From Treponema sp. (GTDB taxonomy: Bacteria > Spirochaetota > Spirochaetia > Treponematales > Treponemataceae): 64,000 bases of DNA. The translations under genes and the position numbers were made by a program. The notes beneath the pieces are model-generated. The model worked only from the letters and a program-made list of their open reading frames with translations. It was not told where the DNA came from and did no database searches. The DNA lies in assembly GCA_024693715.1 (NCBI GenBank), contig JAILKS010000042.1:1-64000 (forward strand). Reading direction: 5' to 3'. Positions 49,249-59,404 of the stretch are shown piece after piece (the first letter of the stretch is position 1; each line of letters begins with the position of its first letter).

Positions 49249-49743
49249 ATGGCAGATATCACACCAAAAAGAGCAGATTACATTTCCTGGGATGAATATT
49301 TTATGGGAGTTGCACTTCTTTCTTCCCTCCGCTCAAAGGATCCAAATTCACAGGTAGGAGCCTGCATTGTAGACGAAGATAATAAAATCCGTTCAATGGG
49401 CTATAACGGCTTTCCAAGAGGCTGTTCAGATGATGAATTCCCATGGGCAAGAGAAGGCGAAACTCTCGATACAAAATATGCTTATGTCTGTCATAGTGAG
49501 CTCAACGCAATCCTTAATTACCGCGGCGGTTCTCTTGAAGGCTGCAAAATCTACGTTACACTTTTCCCATGCAATGAATGTGCAAAGGCAATAATTCAGG
49601 CAGGAATAAAAACTGTTGTATATGCAAGTAATAAATATGACGGAACACCGTCAGTGGAAGCTTCAAAAAAACTGATGAACGCTGCCGGCGTAAGATACTA
49701 TCAGTACCAGTCTACCGGTCGTAAAATTCAATTCGAAGTTTAA
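49249..49743 (+). CDS. dCMP deaminase family protein
   Basis: VCHSELNAILN, VTLFPCNECAKAIIQAGIKTVVYA; RBS GGAG. Confidence 0.93.
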   Translation: MADITPKRADYISWDEYFMGVALLSSLRSKDPNSQVGACIVDEDNKIRSMGYNGFPRGCSDDEFPWAREGETLDTKYAYVCHSELNAILNYRGGSLEGCKIYVTLFPCNECAKAIIQAGIKTVVYASNKYDGTPSVEASKKLMNAAGVRYYQYQSTGRKIQFEV

Positions 49744-49770
49744 TTTTCTGATTATTTCATAACAGACAGG

Positions 49771-50223
49771 TTAAAGAACTTTTATAAATCTCATCTGCAT
49801 TTTTTCATTTTCATAACCAAGCGCCCTGTAAAATTTGTGCGCCTTTGTTCTGTTAGCTCCGGAATTAAGTCGGATTTTCATTGCAGAATTTTCTTTTGCC
49901 CAGTTTTCAGCTTTCTGTAAAAGCATTGTTCCTATACCGTGACGCTGATATTCCTCTGCTACAACCATCCCAAGAACATTAGCCATATTTTCCATATAAA
50001 GAACATTATACAATTCAATATGAACTACACCGCAGATATAATCTTCAAAATCACCCTTATCTAAATCTACAGCAACAAAAACCGCTTCTCTTTTACCGTC
50101 CAGTTTATTAAAACCGTTTTCAACAGTTTTTTGAGAGCAGTTAGAATAGCCCAATTCATTTTGAAATATTTTTGAAAGCTGTGCGCAATCTTCATATTTT
50201 AATAATCTTATTGTAATGTTCAT
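49771..50223 (-). CDS. GNAT-family N-acetyltransferase
   Basis: Start reset to MNITIRLL (50223). LGMVVAEEYQRHGIGTMLLQKAENWAKE...FYRALGYE. Confidence 0.88.
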   Translation of the reverse strand: MNITIRLLKYEDCAQLSKIFQNELGYSNCSQKTVENGFNKLDGKREAVFVAVDLDKGDFEDYICGVVHIELYNVLYMENMANVLGMVVAEEYQRHGIGTMLLQKAENWAKENSAMKIRLNSGANRTKAHKFYRALGYENEKMQMRFIKVL

Positions 50224-50293
50224 GGCATAAGAATAGTATTTTTTTTTACTTTCTTCAACAGTACCACACGGATAATGCTTTTCCAAAAAGCAG

Positions 50294-50322
50294 TTGCTCT
50301 GTCATAAAAAACATGTTAATAT
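50294..50322 (+). promoter_or_regulatory. Predicted promoter TTGCTC-17-TGT-TAATAT, 6 nt before ATG 50329
   Basis: TTGCTC 50294-50299; TAATAT 50317-50322 with upstream TG; ATG 50329; no Shine-Dalgarno. Confidence 0.5.
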
Positions 50323-50328
50323 TTACCC

Positions 50329-52155
50329 ATGCATGCTATGAATAAAAAGTTTTTTATTTTATTTGTTTTATTTTATTCTCTCTTTTTCACCACGTGTAAT
50401 TTAACGTTCGATGCCTCTGTCAAAAAATATATTGAAGATTGTACCAAAACATGTAAGGTAGCCGGCATTGAAATCATGACTGAACATCACCTGTTAAATA
50501 CAGGAGAAAATATTTCTGCAGAAAAACCTGTAGAATTTTATATTTATCCTATAAACCATAAAAATTATGAGCTTTTGCAAACCCCTGAAGGAGTCGATTC
50601 CTGTTTTAAAATGACTTATGAAGGCTCTGATGAAAGCATTGCTCTTGACGAAAAATATGAGAACGGAATTATAAAAATCACTGCAAGTTTAAAAGAAAAT
50701 ATGGAGGGTAAAAAAATTACTCTTTCAGGCTGCTTATGGCCCGAAAATTACAAAAATTTACCTGAAAATCAATTACATGCAAGCCACCCGGAACTTTTTG
50801 TTAATGAAACTTATATTCAGAACACTCCTCCTGATTATGTAACAAATCTGACAGGAACAATAAACGTTCTTTCTAAGTCTGCAAATTTATCATTCAAAAT
50901 ACCGGAACAAACTAAGGTGAAAAATCAAGATGCATTTTATGATATAAATTATTATATTTTTGAAAATGGTAAAAAAGTTAGTTCTAACTCCAAAGAAATA
51001 AAACTGCAGGACGGCACTATAAATGACGGATACCTGAATTACACTTTCTATTTTCAGGAAGGTGAATTAAAAAGTAATAAACAGTATACAATTGATTACA
51101 CTGTCAAAGTAAAAGGATTTCGTACATTAGAAAGCAGGGTAATTTCTACAAATGATGAATTTGGAACTACTGTTGTAAAAGACCCTTCAATAGAATTTTC
51201 TCCATCTTTCAATGGCCTCACTGACAATAATAATTACGAATATATAGAACTTAATTCTGATTCAGCTACTGTAACATTTCAAATAAAATCAGAAAAAGGC
51301 TCACATATACAAGGAACTATTGACGGAAAGAATTTTTCAAGTAATACAAATATATATAATTCTGATAAACTAAGTAAAGGAAAGCATACTATAACCATAA
51401 CCGCACTTAAAGAAGGGTCCCTGTCTTCAAATACAATTACAAGAAAAATTGCAATTGTAAAAACACTGGACGCTCCTGAAATTAAATATAATGGTGTGGA
51501 AAATGAAAATAATATAAAATATAGTATTCTTAATAATCCTGGTTGTACTGTTTCGATAACGAATAAAGCTGAACAGGGGTCTTCAATTTCTGTAACTATT
51601 GATGGACAAACAATAAATGATAATATTTCCGATTATTCATTAAGTGATGGACAACATTCTCTGAAAATTATAATTAGTAAGACTGGACACAACGAAGTAA
51701 AAATTGAAAAAACAATTAATGTAAGTTTCAAACCTGTAACGGTAAGAGTAAATACAGGCTATGATCAAGGAGCTTTATGTGTTTATTATGATGATTACGA
51801 TGATGAAGCCGAAATCTGCGGAAGCATATATATTACAAAAAATCAAGAGCCGGCTAAATTGTTAAGAGAATTTGTTAAAGCAGATTTTGAAGAAAACAAG
51901 TGGGATACGTATAATATTGAAGATTCATTTACCTGTGTATTATATAACAAAACAGATTTCATATGGTACTTTTCTGAAAATATTCAAGAAGATGATCATA
52001 CAAAAATGAATGAAATTGAGGAAGTATCCAAAGCATATTGGCTATCAGATATTGCTGATTATGTACGAACCTATCAAACAGGACAATATCTAATAGAGAT
52101 AACATCATCTGATAATTATCTAGGGCATCGTCTTTGGCTTTATATTTCTGACTAA
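50329..52155 (+). CDS. Lipoprotein with tandem Ig-like repeat segments
   Basis: FFTTCNL lipobox; repeats KGSHIQGTIDGKNFSSN...LSKGKHTITITALKEG and QGSSISVTIDGQTINDN...LSDGQHSLKIIISKTG. Confidence 0.7.
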   Translation: MHAMNKKFFILFVLFYSLFFTTCNLTFDASVKKYIEDCTKTCKVAGIEIMTEHHLLNTGENISAEKPVEFYIYPINHKNYELLQTPEGVDSCFKMTYEGSDESIALDEKYENGIIKITASLKENMEGKKITLSGCLWPENYKNLPENQLHASHPELFVNETYIQNTPPDYVTNLTGTINVLSKSANLSFKIPEQTKVKNQDAFYDINYYIFENGKKVSSNSKEIKLQDGTINDGYLNYTFYFQEGELKSNKQYTIDYTVKVKGFRTLESRVISTNDEFGTTVVKDPSIEFSPSFNGLTDNNNYEYIELNSDSATVTFQIKSEKGSHIQGTIDGKNFSSNTNIYNSDKLSKGKHTITITALKEGSLSSNTITRKIAIVKTLDAPEIKYNGVENENNIKYSILNNPGCTVSITNKAEQGSSISVTIDGQTINDNISDYSLSDGQHSLKIIISKTGHNEVKIEKTINVSFKPVTVRVNTGYDQGALCVYYDDYDDEAEICGSIYITKNQEPAKLLREFVKADFEENKWDTYNIEDSFTCVLYNKTDFIWYFSENIQEDDHTKMNEIEEVSKAYWLSDIADYVRTYQTGQYLIEITSSDNYLGHRLWLYISD

Positions 52156-52161
52156 TTTTCT

Positions 52162-53001
52162 CTATTCCCCGTCGTAATTAAACACAATTTCCAAATCTTC
52201 CGGGCAATTTTTATTCCAGTTAGAGACAGGCTGAATATTATTCCACTCTTCCTCGGTCCCTCTGAAATAAATAGTCTTAAGACTTGAGCAGCCGGAAAAA
52301 GCTGATTCACGAATTGATTCAAGAGTTTTTGGAAGAATAACAGTTTTAAGATTTTCACAACCCATAAAGCATAAATCACCTAAAACGGTACACCCTTCTG
52401 ATATTATTACAGTCTGAATATTATTACTTTCATAAAAGGCACATTCTGCAATTCCCTTAACATCAGAAGGAATCACAACCTTAGTATCTTTTTTACCAGA
52501 AGGATATAGGGAAATATATTTTTCTTCCTGATTATCACTAGACTTTTTTATATAATATAAAATATCATCTATCACTTTATATACGATACTATTTGTACCG
52601 GTTATAATTTTTTCAAGATTATAACACGTAGATAAGTAATCAATTCTACTAGTTAATACCTCAGGAACTCCGAAGCACCTTAAATTCTGACATTCCTCAA
52701 AAGCACCACGAGGAAACTTTGTTACTCCAGTTGCTTTTATCATATCAAGATCGACCCTTACAGACGGTTTCGACTCATACAGTTCTTTTAAGGCTTCTGT
52801 CATCGCCATTATAACGTCAGAATCTATTTCACCCTCAACTATTATTGTAGAAGTCTTTTCCAGATTTTTAATTATTTCTACAACATTATCCTTTGTAACT
52901 TTAATTTCCGGCTGCTTTTTTTCTGCTTTTTCCTTACAACCCGATAAAATAAATACACCTGCAATTAATACTGCAAATACAATTTTACAAACACTTTTCA
53001 T
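52162..53001 (-). CDS. Leucine-rich-repeat (BspA-like, LRR_5) lipoprotein
   Basis: VFILSGCKEK lipobox; ECAFYESNNIQTVIISEGCTVLGDLCFMGCENLKTVILPKTLESIRESAFSGCSSLKTIYFRGTEEEW. Confidence 0.88.
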   Translation of the reverse strand: MKSVCKIVFAVLIAGVFILSGCKEKAEKKQPEIKVTKDNVVEIIKNLEKTSTIIVEGEIDSDVIMAMTEALKELYESKPSVRVDLDMIKATGVTKFPRGAFEECQNLRCFGVPEVLTSRIDYLSTCYNLEKIITGTNSIVYKVIDDILYYIKKSSDNQEEKYISLYPSGKKDTKVVIPSDVKGIAECAFYESNNIQTVIISEGCTVLGDLCFMGCENLKTVILPKTLESIRESAFSGCSSLKTIYFRGTEEEWNNIQPVSNWNKNCPEDLEIVFNYDGE

Positions 53002-53042
53002 ATAAACCTCCAGTTTTTACTAAAAAATTAAAAAATCATTCT

Positions 53043-54419
53043 TTAATTTTCCAGATTTTTTATTTCTTTATTATACACCATTTTCATTCCTATTGCACTT
53101 GCAATTGCAGATGCTCCTTCTGCAATAATAAATGCCCACCAGATATTATTTACATCACCGGTTAAAGAAAGCAGATATGCAGCAGGAAGAAGTACAAAAA
53201 TCTGTCGTACACATGAAACTATCATGCTTAAAAGCCCTTTTCCTAAAGCCTGGAAAACAGAAATCAAAGTAATGCAGACAGCCGCAATTGGAAAATGAAG
53301 GGCAATACGACGTAAAGCAGGCACACCAATCGCATACATTTCATCAGAAGCATTGAACATTTTCAACAGCTGGCGAGGGAATAATTCAAACACTAAAAGT
53401 CCGACAGTCATTATTAAAACGGCGGCAACGGCACAAAGCTTAATTGCTTTCATAATTCTGTCCTTTTGTTTTGCCCCGTAATTATATGCAACAATAGGAA
53501 CAATTCCATTATTCAAACCAAATACCGGCATAAAAATCAAACTCTGAATCTTAAAGTAAACTCCATAAACCGCAATTGCAGTTGTTGTAAATGTACCAAG
53601 AATAAGATTAATAAGATATGTCAGAACTGAACCTATTGAACCAAGAAGAATTGATGGTACACCAACCTTGTATATATTTGCGATAACACAAAGCTTTGGT
53701 CTGAATCCCTTAAGCTTAAATTCAATTTCTTTGTTCTTTATAAGATTCAAGGTAAACGAAATTCCAAAACCGACAAACTGTCCTAAAACTGTTGCCCATG
53801 CAGCACCCGCAATTCCAAGTTTTGGAAAGCCAAGTAAACCGAAAATCAAAAGCGGATCAAAAATAATGTTTGTAATTGCACCTGAAAGCTGAGAAATCAT
53901 AGAAAGCACGGTTCGTCCTGTAGACTGCAGTAATCGTTCAAAAAGTATCGCACCATATAAGCCCGCACATACAATCATACATATAGAAAGATATTGAACA
54001 CCGTATTCTATAATTTCAGGATTACTTGTCTGCGATTCAAAATAGATTCTTGGAATAAAAATACCCAGAATAATAAAAACTATACATGTAACGGCATACA
54101 GAAAGATACCATTCATAGCCGAATCACTTACACCTTTATTATCCTTCTGACCAAGTCTCATCGAAAGCAGGGCATTTACGCCGACTCCTGTTCCGACCGC
54201 AGTTGAAATCATAAGATTCTGGATTGGAAACGCAAGTGAAACTGCAGTAAGTGCATTTTCAGAAATTTTTGCAACGAAAATACTGTCGACAAAATTATAA
54301 AGTGCCTGAACAAGCATTGAAATCATCATCGGAAGCGAAATATCTATTAGAAGCTTACCGAGAGGCATTGTACCCATCTTATTTTCTTTACTGATTGAAT
54401 CTGTTTTTTTATTTTTCAT
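53043..54419 (-). CDS. MATE-family efflux transporter
   Basis: MGTMPLGKLLIDISLPMMISMLVQALYNFVDSIFVAKISENALTAVSLAFPIQNLM. Confidence 0.92.
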   Translation of the reverse strand: MKNKKTDSISKENKMGTMPLGKLLIDISLPMMISMLVQALYNFVDSIFVAKISENALTAVSLAFPIQNLMISTAVGTGVGVNALLSMRLGQKDNKGVSDSAMNGIFLYAVTCIVFIILGIFIPRIYFESQTSNPEIIEYGVQYLSICMIVCAGLYGAILFERLLQSTGRTVLSMISQLSGAITNIIFDPLLIFGLLGFPKLGIAGAAWATVLGQFVGFGISFTLNLIKNKEIEFKLKGFRPKLCVIANIYKVGVPSILLGSIGSVLTYLINLILGTFTTTAIAVYGVYFKIQSLIFMPVFGLNNGIVPIVAYNYGAKQKDRIMKAIKLCAVAAVLIMTVGLLVFELFPRQLLKMFNASDEMYAIGVPALRRIALHFPIAAVCITLISVFQALGKGLLSMIVSCVRQIFVLLPAAYLLSLTGDVNNIWWAFIIAEGASAIASAIGMKMVYNKEIKNLEN

Positions 54420-54473
54420 GATTCTGTTATTTAACTGAATAAATAAATAAAATTCAAGATTACATAGATTAAA

Positions 54474-55226
54474 CTAAAATTTCAGTGTTCCTACTACAGT
54501 AGAATCATCATCTTCCTGTTTTCTTCTGGCATTCTGCTCCATTATTTTTTCTGAACGGCTTTTATATGAATAGGAAGATGATTTTACTTTTTTAGGACCT
54601 GACATAACGCTTGCTGCCGCACTCTTTTTTGCTCTGGCCTTTGGTAATGCACAGAATGCAAGAAGACTACCGCAGATTCCTCCTGCAATGATGATAATTA
54701 TCCCTACTGTACCGTTCGGATTTTTTCTGAAAACCTGAACACAGATAAATACAACAACTACGACTATCGCAGAACAATTAATGCTTTTGCTTTTAAAGCA
54801 GGCAAGCACATCTAGAACAATCAGCATGAAAATAATTGAATCAGCACCGCACACAGGAGCTTTCCCAAGAAAAACATTCAATACTCCTGCAAAAACAGCA
54901 GAAATGACATACATTAATCCGATAGAAACTGAACCATAAAGCTCTTCCATTTGAGGACTGAGCAGCATTATCAGCAGAAGATTCGTAAAAAGAACAGATT
55001 TTTCCGTACCGCCAAAAACATAAAGCACAAGCTTAAAATAATCTGCAATTTTCGAAAAAGAAAAAGGCATTGTCCCGGAAGTGCTTGTAGGACACATAAA
55101 AAACAATGAATTCAAATCTGTGTTTTTTACCAGCAGATTTAAAACAAATATAAAAATAGTTCCCAATACAAACGTATTTGTTACCGGAGCATCATAGTTA
55201 AATTTAAATGATTTTCTTGAAGCCAT
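54474..55226 (-). CDS. Rhomboid-like membrane protein, probably proteolytically inactive
   Basis: LFTNLLLIMLLSPQMEELYGSVSIGLMYVISAVFAGVLNVFLGKAPVCGADSIIFML matches rhomboid core layout; GxSG reads GADS. Start 55226. Confidence 0.65.
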   Translation of the reverse strand: MASRKSFKFNYDAPVTNTFVLGTIFIFVLNLLVKNTDLNSLFFMCPTSTSGTMPFSFSKIADYFKLVLYVFGGTEKSVLFTNLLLIMLLSPQMEELYGSVSIGLMYVISAVFAGVLNVFLGKAPVCGADSIIFMLIVLDVLACFKSKSINCSAIVVVVVFICVQVFRKNPNGTVGIIIIIAGGICGSLLAFCALPKARAKKSAAASVMSGPKKVKSSSYSYKSRSEKIMEQNARRKQEDDDSTVVGTLKF

Positions 55227-55296
55227 AAATCCATTATAGCTCATTTTTCGAAAAAAACTAATTAAATTTTTGAAAATAACTGACTATTATTAATTA

Positions 55297-56325
55297 TCAG
55301 TTTGTTCTGTAAACCTCGTTATGTGAATGAAAGCCCGACTCAATTATAACCTTATCCATATTAGACTCATCTACAATCTGAGGTTCAAGCCACACTACAG
55401 GAATATCTCTGCTTCCGTTATTTATAGTATCCTTTATATCAAGCTCAGATATTGTTTTTCCATTTGCAAGATTAACTGCGTATTCAGCCGTAAGTTCTGC
55501 CAGCTTTGAAATCGGTTTATAAACAGTAAAATCCTGATCCTTTTGAATTATGTTCTGACATGCAGCAATATCAGCATCCTGTCCGCAGATACAGATATGC
55601 TTTCCCCTGTAGAACTGTTTTACCGCCTGAATTACACTTGAAGCAACCGCATCATTTCCACAGATAATTGCATCAGGAATACGATTATCGGCAATAAGAC
55701 GGCTCATCTCCTGAAATGCAAGGTCATAATCCCATCCGTTCGTATAATAAAGATGATTTATCTGAACCTTTGAATCTTTAATTGCCTTATCAATTCCATT
55801 TTTAATGAGAGTCATATTAAAATCTTCTTCGGGACCTAGAAAACAGAACCATGAATTTCCCGGTTTTCTGGCGATTGTTCCCTGTGCCATAAGTTCACCG
55901 ACTTTTTCACTGTTGATTGTTATATATAAATCAATGTCGCAGTTTAACATAAGACGGTCATAAGAAATAACAGGAATTCCTTTTGCCCTGATTTTTGAAA
56001 TTGTATCTGCAAAGGAAACTGCATTCTTCGGTAATACGACAAGGACATCCACATTTCTTTCTGCAAGATACATCAGCTGTCTGTTCTGTTCATCTATACT
56101 GTTTCCCGCATTCTGAACAATAACCTCTGCATCCATTTCACGTACTTTACTTGTAAAAACATCAAGATCGCGCTGCCATCGTTCTATGGCAAGAGTGTCT
56201 ATTGAAAAACCGATTACCTTTTTTGACTCAACCTTTACATCGCTGTTAAAAGCTTCATTCTTTTTTATTTTTTTTGTACACGACAACGATAAAATACAGA
56301 TTAAAAATATCAATACTCTTTTCAT
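55297..56325 (-). CDS. Periplasmic sugar-binding lipoprotein (XylF/type 1 PBP-like)
   Basis: IGFSIDTLAIERWQRDLDVFTSKVREMDAEVIVQNAGNSIDEQNRQLMYLAERNVDVLVVLPKN. Confidence 0.88.
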   Translation of the reverse strand: MKRVLIFLICILSLSCTKKIKKNEAFNSDVKVESKKVIGFSIDTLAIERWQRDLDVFTSKVREMDAEVIVQNAGNSIDEQNRQLMYLAERNVDVLVVLPKNAVSFADTISKIRAKGIPVISYDRLMLNCDIDLYITINSEKVGELMAQGTIARKPGNSWFCFLGPEEDFNMTLIKNGIDKAIKDSKVQINHLYYTNGWDYDLAFQEMSRLIADNRIPDAIICGNDAVASSVIQAVKQFYRGKHICICGQDADIAACQNIIQKDQDFTVYKPISKLAELTAEYAVNLANGKTISELDIKDTINNGSRDIPVVWLEPQIVDESNMDKVIIESGFHSHNEVYRTN

Positions 56326-56334
56326 TTTCTTTCC

Positions 56335-57885
56335 TTAAAGTTGATTTCTAAATTCTGTAGGAGAAACTCCAAATTTATTTTTAAACAGTCTGCTGAAATA
56401 ATTCTGATCGTTATAACCTGTTTCGGCTGTTATTTCCTTAATTGATTTTGACGTATTTTTAAGCATCTGTCGAGATTTTTCAAGTCTTCTGTCCGACAAA
56501 AAATTAATGAAGGTAACTCCCATTTCTTCTTTAAAAAGCTTGCTTAAATAAAACGAACTGACATTAACATAATCTGCCATTGTTTCAAGTGAAATATCTT
56601 CCGCAATGTTATCATTTATATATGCACAGACTTTTTTAATTATAGGATTTTCATTCTGTGTTCTTCTGCTTGCAATTGCAGTCATATATTCAAGAAGTGT
56701 TTTCTGAAGATAATCCTTAAGCATCATTATATCATTTTCTTTACTCAATATTTCAAAGGCATTATCAAAAGATTCACTGTAAAAACTTTCGTTAATTTCA
56801 AGAGTAATATTTCTAGCGGTAATGATAATGTCAAAGAAGGAATTCTTGATTTTATTCAAATCGGTGTTACTTGAAACAAGCCCTGAGCAATATAAGGTCA
56901 AAAAAGATTTTACGCCACTAGAATCACCCTGTCGGAAACGTAAAATAAGCTGCTTTTTAAATTCCAGAGTATTATTCTGATTTTTAAACTGAAAATCCTC
57001 TTCTTCACCGAACCTGATTTCACCTTCATTCCTGCACTGATTCAAACATCGAATGGCAATTTCATACAAATCCTTTATCAGCTCCCAGTCATTCGAGAAC
57101 TTACTTACACCGCATTTGATTTTTGCAGAAACCTTATAATTTAGTAATTTAAAAAGCTTTTTGATTTTCTCCTGCTCTTTTTCTTCCGAAAAGTTTTTTT
57201 CTTCTACCGTATATAAAACTATTATTCTGTTCATTATGAACGAGCTTACAAGACATTCAATTTCTGATTTAATCAAATCTCTAAGCGTCGTATAAGTCGA
57301 AAACTGATTTTCTGAATTTATGTTAGGAATTTCAAAGCAACAGCAGCAGTAACATTTATTCTTAATGTTAAAATAATCAAGATATGTATCAAGATCAAAC
57401 GACGAATCGTTTTCAAAAAGCGATGAATAAATAAAATCACTTTCAATCATCGGTGAAACAAAATCAAGCTTTTTGTGAAGTTCTTTATCCTCCGTTAATT
57501 TTCCACGTTTAGCTTCAATAAAATCAATTGCACTCTGAACCGTCTGAATAACGACATTTCTATTTACAGGTTTGGTAATATATTTAAACGCCCCGAGATT
57601 TACCGCCTCCTGTGCATACTGAAATCTGTCAAATGCACTTAGCATGATAATTATAATATCCGGTTTGATTTTTTTTATGCAGCTTACCGTATCAAGTCCG
57701 TTTAAACCGGGCATATTTATATCCATAAAAATTATATCTATGTTATGCTTAGTAACAAAATCTATTGCTTCAGTTCCGGATAAGGCTGTTTTCAGATTTA
57801 CCATTCCTTCAAAATTTTTACTTATGATAAAAGAAAGAGAATCTATTACAATCTGTTCATCATCAGTTAATAAAACATTATACAT
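56335..57885 (-). CDS. YesN-like response regulator with AraC-type HTH
   Basis: Receiver IIFMDINMPGLNGLDTV; AraC HTH ISLETMADYVNVSSFYLSKLFKEEMGVTFINFLSDRRLEKSRQML. Confidence 0.93.
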   Translation of the reverse strand: MYNVLLTDDEQIVIDSLSFIISKNFEGMVNLKTALSGTEAIDFVTKHNIDIIFMDINMPGLNGLDTVSCIKKIKPDIIIIMLSAFDRFQYAQEAVNLGAFKYITKPVNRNVVIQTVQSAIDFIEAKRGKLTEDKELHKKLDFVSPMIESDFIYSSLFENDSSFDLDTYLDYFNIKNKCYCCCCFEIPNINSENQFSTYTTLRDLIKSEIECLVSSFIMNRIIVLYTVEEKNFSEEKEQEKIKKLFKLLNYKVSAKIKCGVSKFSNDWELIKDLYEIAIRCLNQCRNEGEIRFGEEEDFQFKNQNNTLEFKKQLILRFRQGDSSGVKSFLTLYCSGLVSSNTDLNKIKNSFFDIIITARNITLEINESFYSESFDNAFEILSKENDIMMLKDYLQKTLLEYMTAIASRRTQNENPIIKKVCAYINDNIAEDISLETMADYVNVSSFYLSKLFKEEMGVTFINFLSDRRLEKSRQMLKNTSKSIKEITAETGYNDQNYFSRLFKNKFGVSPTEFRNQL

Positions 57886-59404
57886 TTTTTGGCACCTTTA
57901 TAATAAATTTTGTTCCTTCACCATTTTCACCCTTTGTAATATCAAAAATATCATCACGGTGAAAATACAGCTTTAATCGTAAAAATACATTTATTAAACC
58001 TGTTCCGGTATGCTTTGTATTTTCAACTGAAGAAAACGCTTCAATCTGTTTATTAACAATTTCAGAAGGAAGTCTTGTCTTTTCATTTTTCACGGCTTCA
58101 AAAACATGCTTTTTAATTTCTTTATCCATTCCGGTTCCGTTATCACTTATATTTATAACTATAAATTTTCGTTCAAGCTTTATGCTTAAAACTACCCTTC
58201 CGGTTGTATTTTTCAGTCCATATTTTATACAGTTTTCTACAATCGGCTGGAGTGTCATAACAGGGATCTGCTGTGGAAAATTCTGATTCGGAATGTCCTT
58301 AATAAATTCAAGTCTGTTTCCAAAACGAACTTTCATAATATAAACAAAGTTATCTACAAGTCCGAGTTCTTCATCTATTGTAGCAATCTTACTCTGCTGC
58401 TGAATGTTATAACGGAAAAAATCTGCTACCTGCTCAATAAAATAACAGGTCTTGTCTGCTCCTTCCATCATTGCAAGCTGAGAACCAGTGTTGAGCGTAT
58501 TAAACAAAAAGTGCGGATTAATCTGATTCTGAAGAGCCCTCAGCTGCGCATCTGTATAAAGCGCCTGCATCTCTATTTCTTTTTCACGAAGCTCTGCTTC
58601 AGTTCTTGCTTTTTCCCAAATAGTATCAATATATTCACGAATACTTATAATCATCCTGTCAAAAGCCTGACAGATATTTCCAATTTCATCCTTCGTATAA
58701 TTATTAAACAAAGGAACATCAAAATCACGGTTCGAAACCCTGTGAGCTACTTCCGAAATTTCTGCCAGAGGTCTTGTAAGATTTGTTATCATCAGATAGA
58801 TAAGACAGAAAATCAAAAATGCAAAACACGTGAAAAGCCAGAAATAAAACCTGGTAGTTATAAGATAGTTGTTATGACTTTGTTCATATTCCAGCGCATT
58901 TTTTTGAAGAAGCAGCTTATTCAGCTCGAGCACCTGTGACAAAAGCATGTTATAACAGTCCAGTGTTTTTTTATAGTACAGATTCATTGTTTCAGTGCTG
59001 TTTGAACGTCTTGCAATGATAGCCTTGTTCGAATAATAAACAAAGGATTTTGAAAACTGCTTTACTATATATTCCTTCTGCAAAACTTCATCGTTCGATG
59101 GATTTGACTGCATAAGATCTAAGAATTCCTCAACCTTACTGCAGCCTGCATAATACGCATTGATACTTTCGTAAGAATGATAGTCAACGTAATTTTCCAT
59201 CGCTTTTTCTGTCTGAGCAATCATAAGCGAAAAATAATTAAGCTCTGTATTTGATTTATATGCGTTTCCAAGATTCTGCATGCCAACTACATCAAGACGG
59301 ATTACAGAAAAAAGGATTATGAACATTACAAAAAGTGAAAGAGAAAAGCACATCATAATTCTTCCGCGCAGAGTTGAAAATTTCTGCAGGTTCACTTTTT
59401 TCAT
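57878..59404 (-). CDS. YesM/LytS-type sensor histidine kinase
   Basis: HAMP region; LQNQINPHFLFNTLNTGSQLAMMEGADK; ATPase ISDNGTGMD and GTGLINVFLRLKLYF. Confidence 0.92.
   Translation of the reverse strand: MKKVNLQKFSTLRGRIMMCFSLSLFVMFIILFSVIRLDVVGMQNLGNAYKSNTELNYFSLMIAQTEKAMENYVDYHSYESINAYYAGCSKVEEFLDLMQSNPSNDEVLQKEYIVKQFSKSFVYYSNKAIIARRSNSTETMNLYYKKTLDCYNMLLSQVLELNKLLLQKNALEYEQSHNNYLITTRFYFWLFTCFAFLIFCLIYLMITNLTRPLAEISEVAHRVSNRDFDVPLFNNYTKDEIGNICQAFDRMIISIREYIDTIWEKARTEAELREKEIEMQALYTDAQLRALQNQINPHFLFNTLNTGSQLAMMEGADKTCYFIEQVADFFRYNIQQQSKIATIDEELGLVDNFVYIMKVRFGNRLEFIKDIPNQNFPQQIPVMTLQPIVENCIKYGLKNTTGRVVLSIKLERKFIVINISDNGTGMDKEIKKHVFEAVKNEKTRLPSEIVNKQIEAFSSVENTKHTGTGLINVFLRLKLYFHRDDIFDITKGENGEGTKFIIKVPKNV

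Noticed and set aside
55278-55302. Hairpin AACTGA...TCAGTT at the end of the 55297 lipoprotein gene
   Set aside because: Stem is short, loop is long, and it overlaps the stop codon; only a weak terminator candidate.
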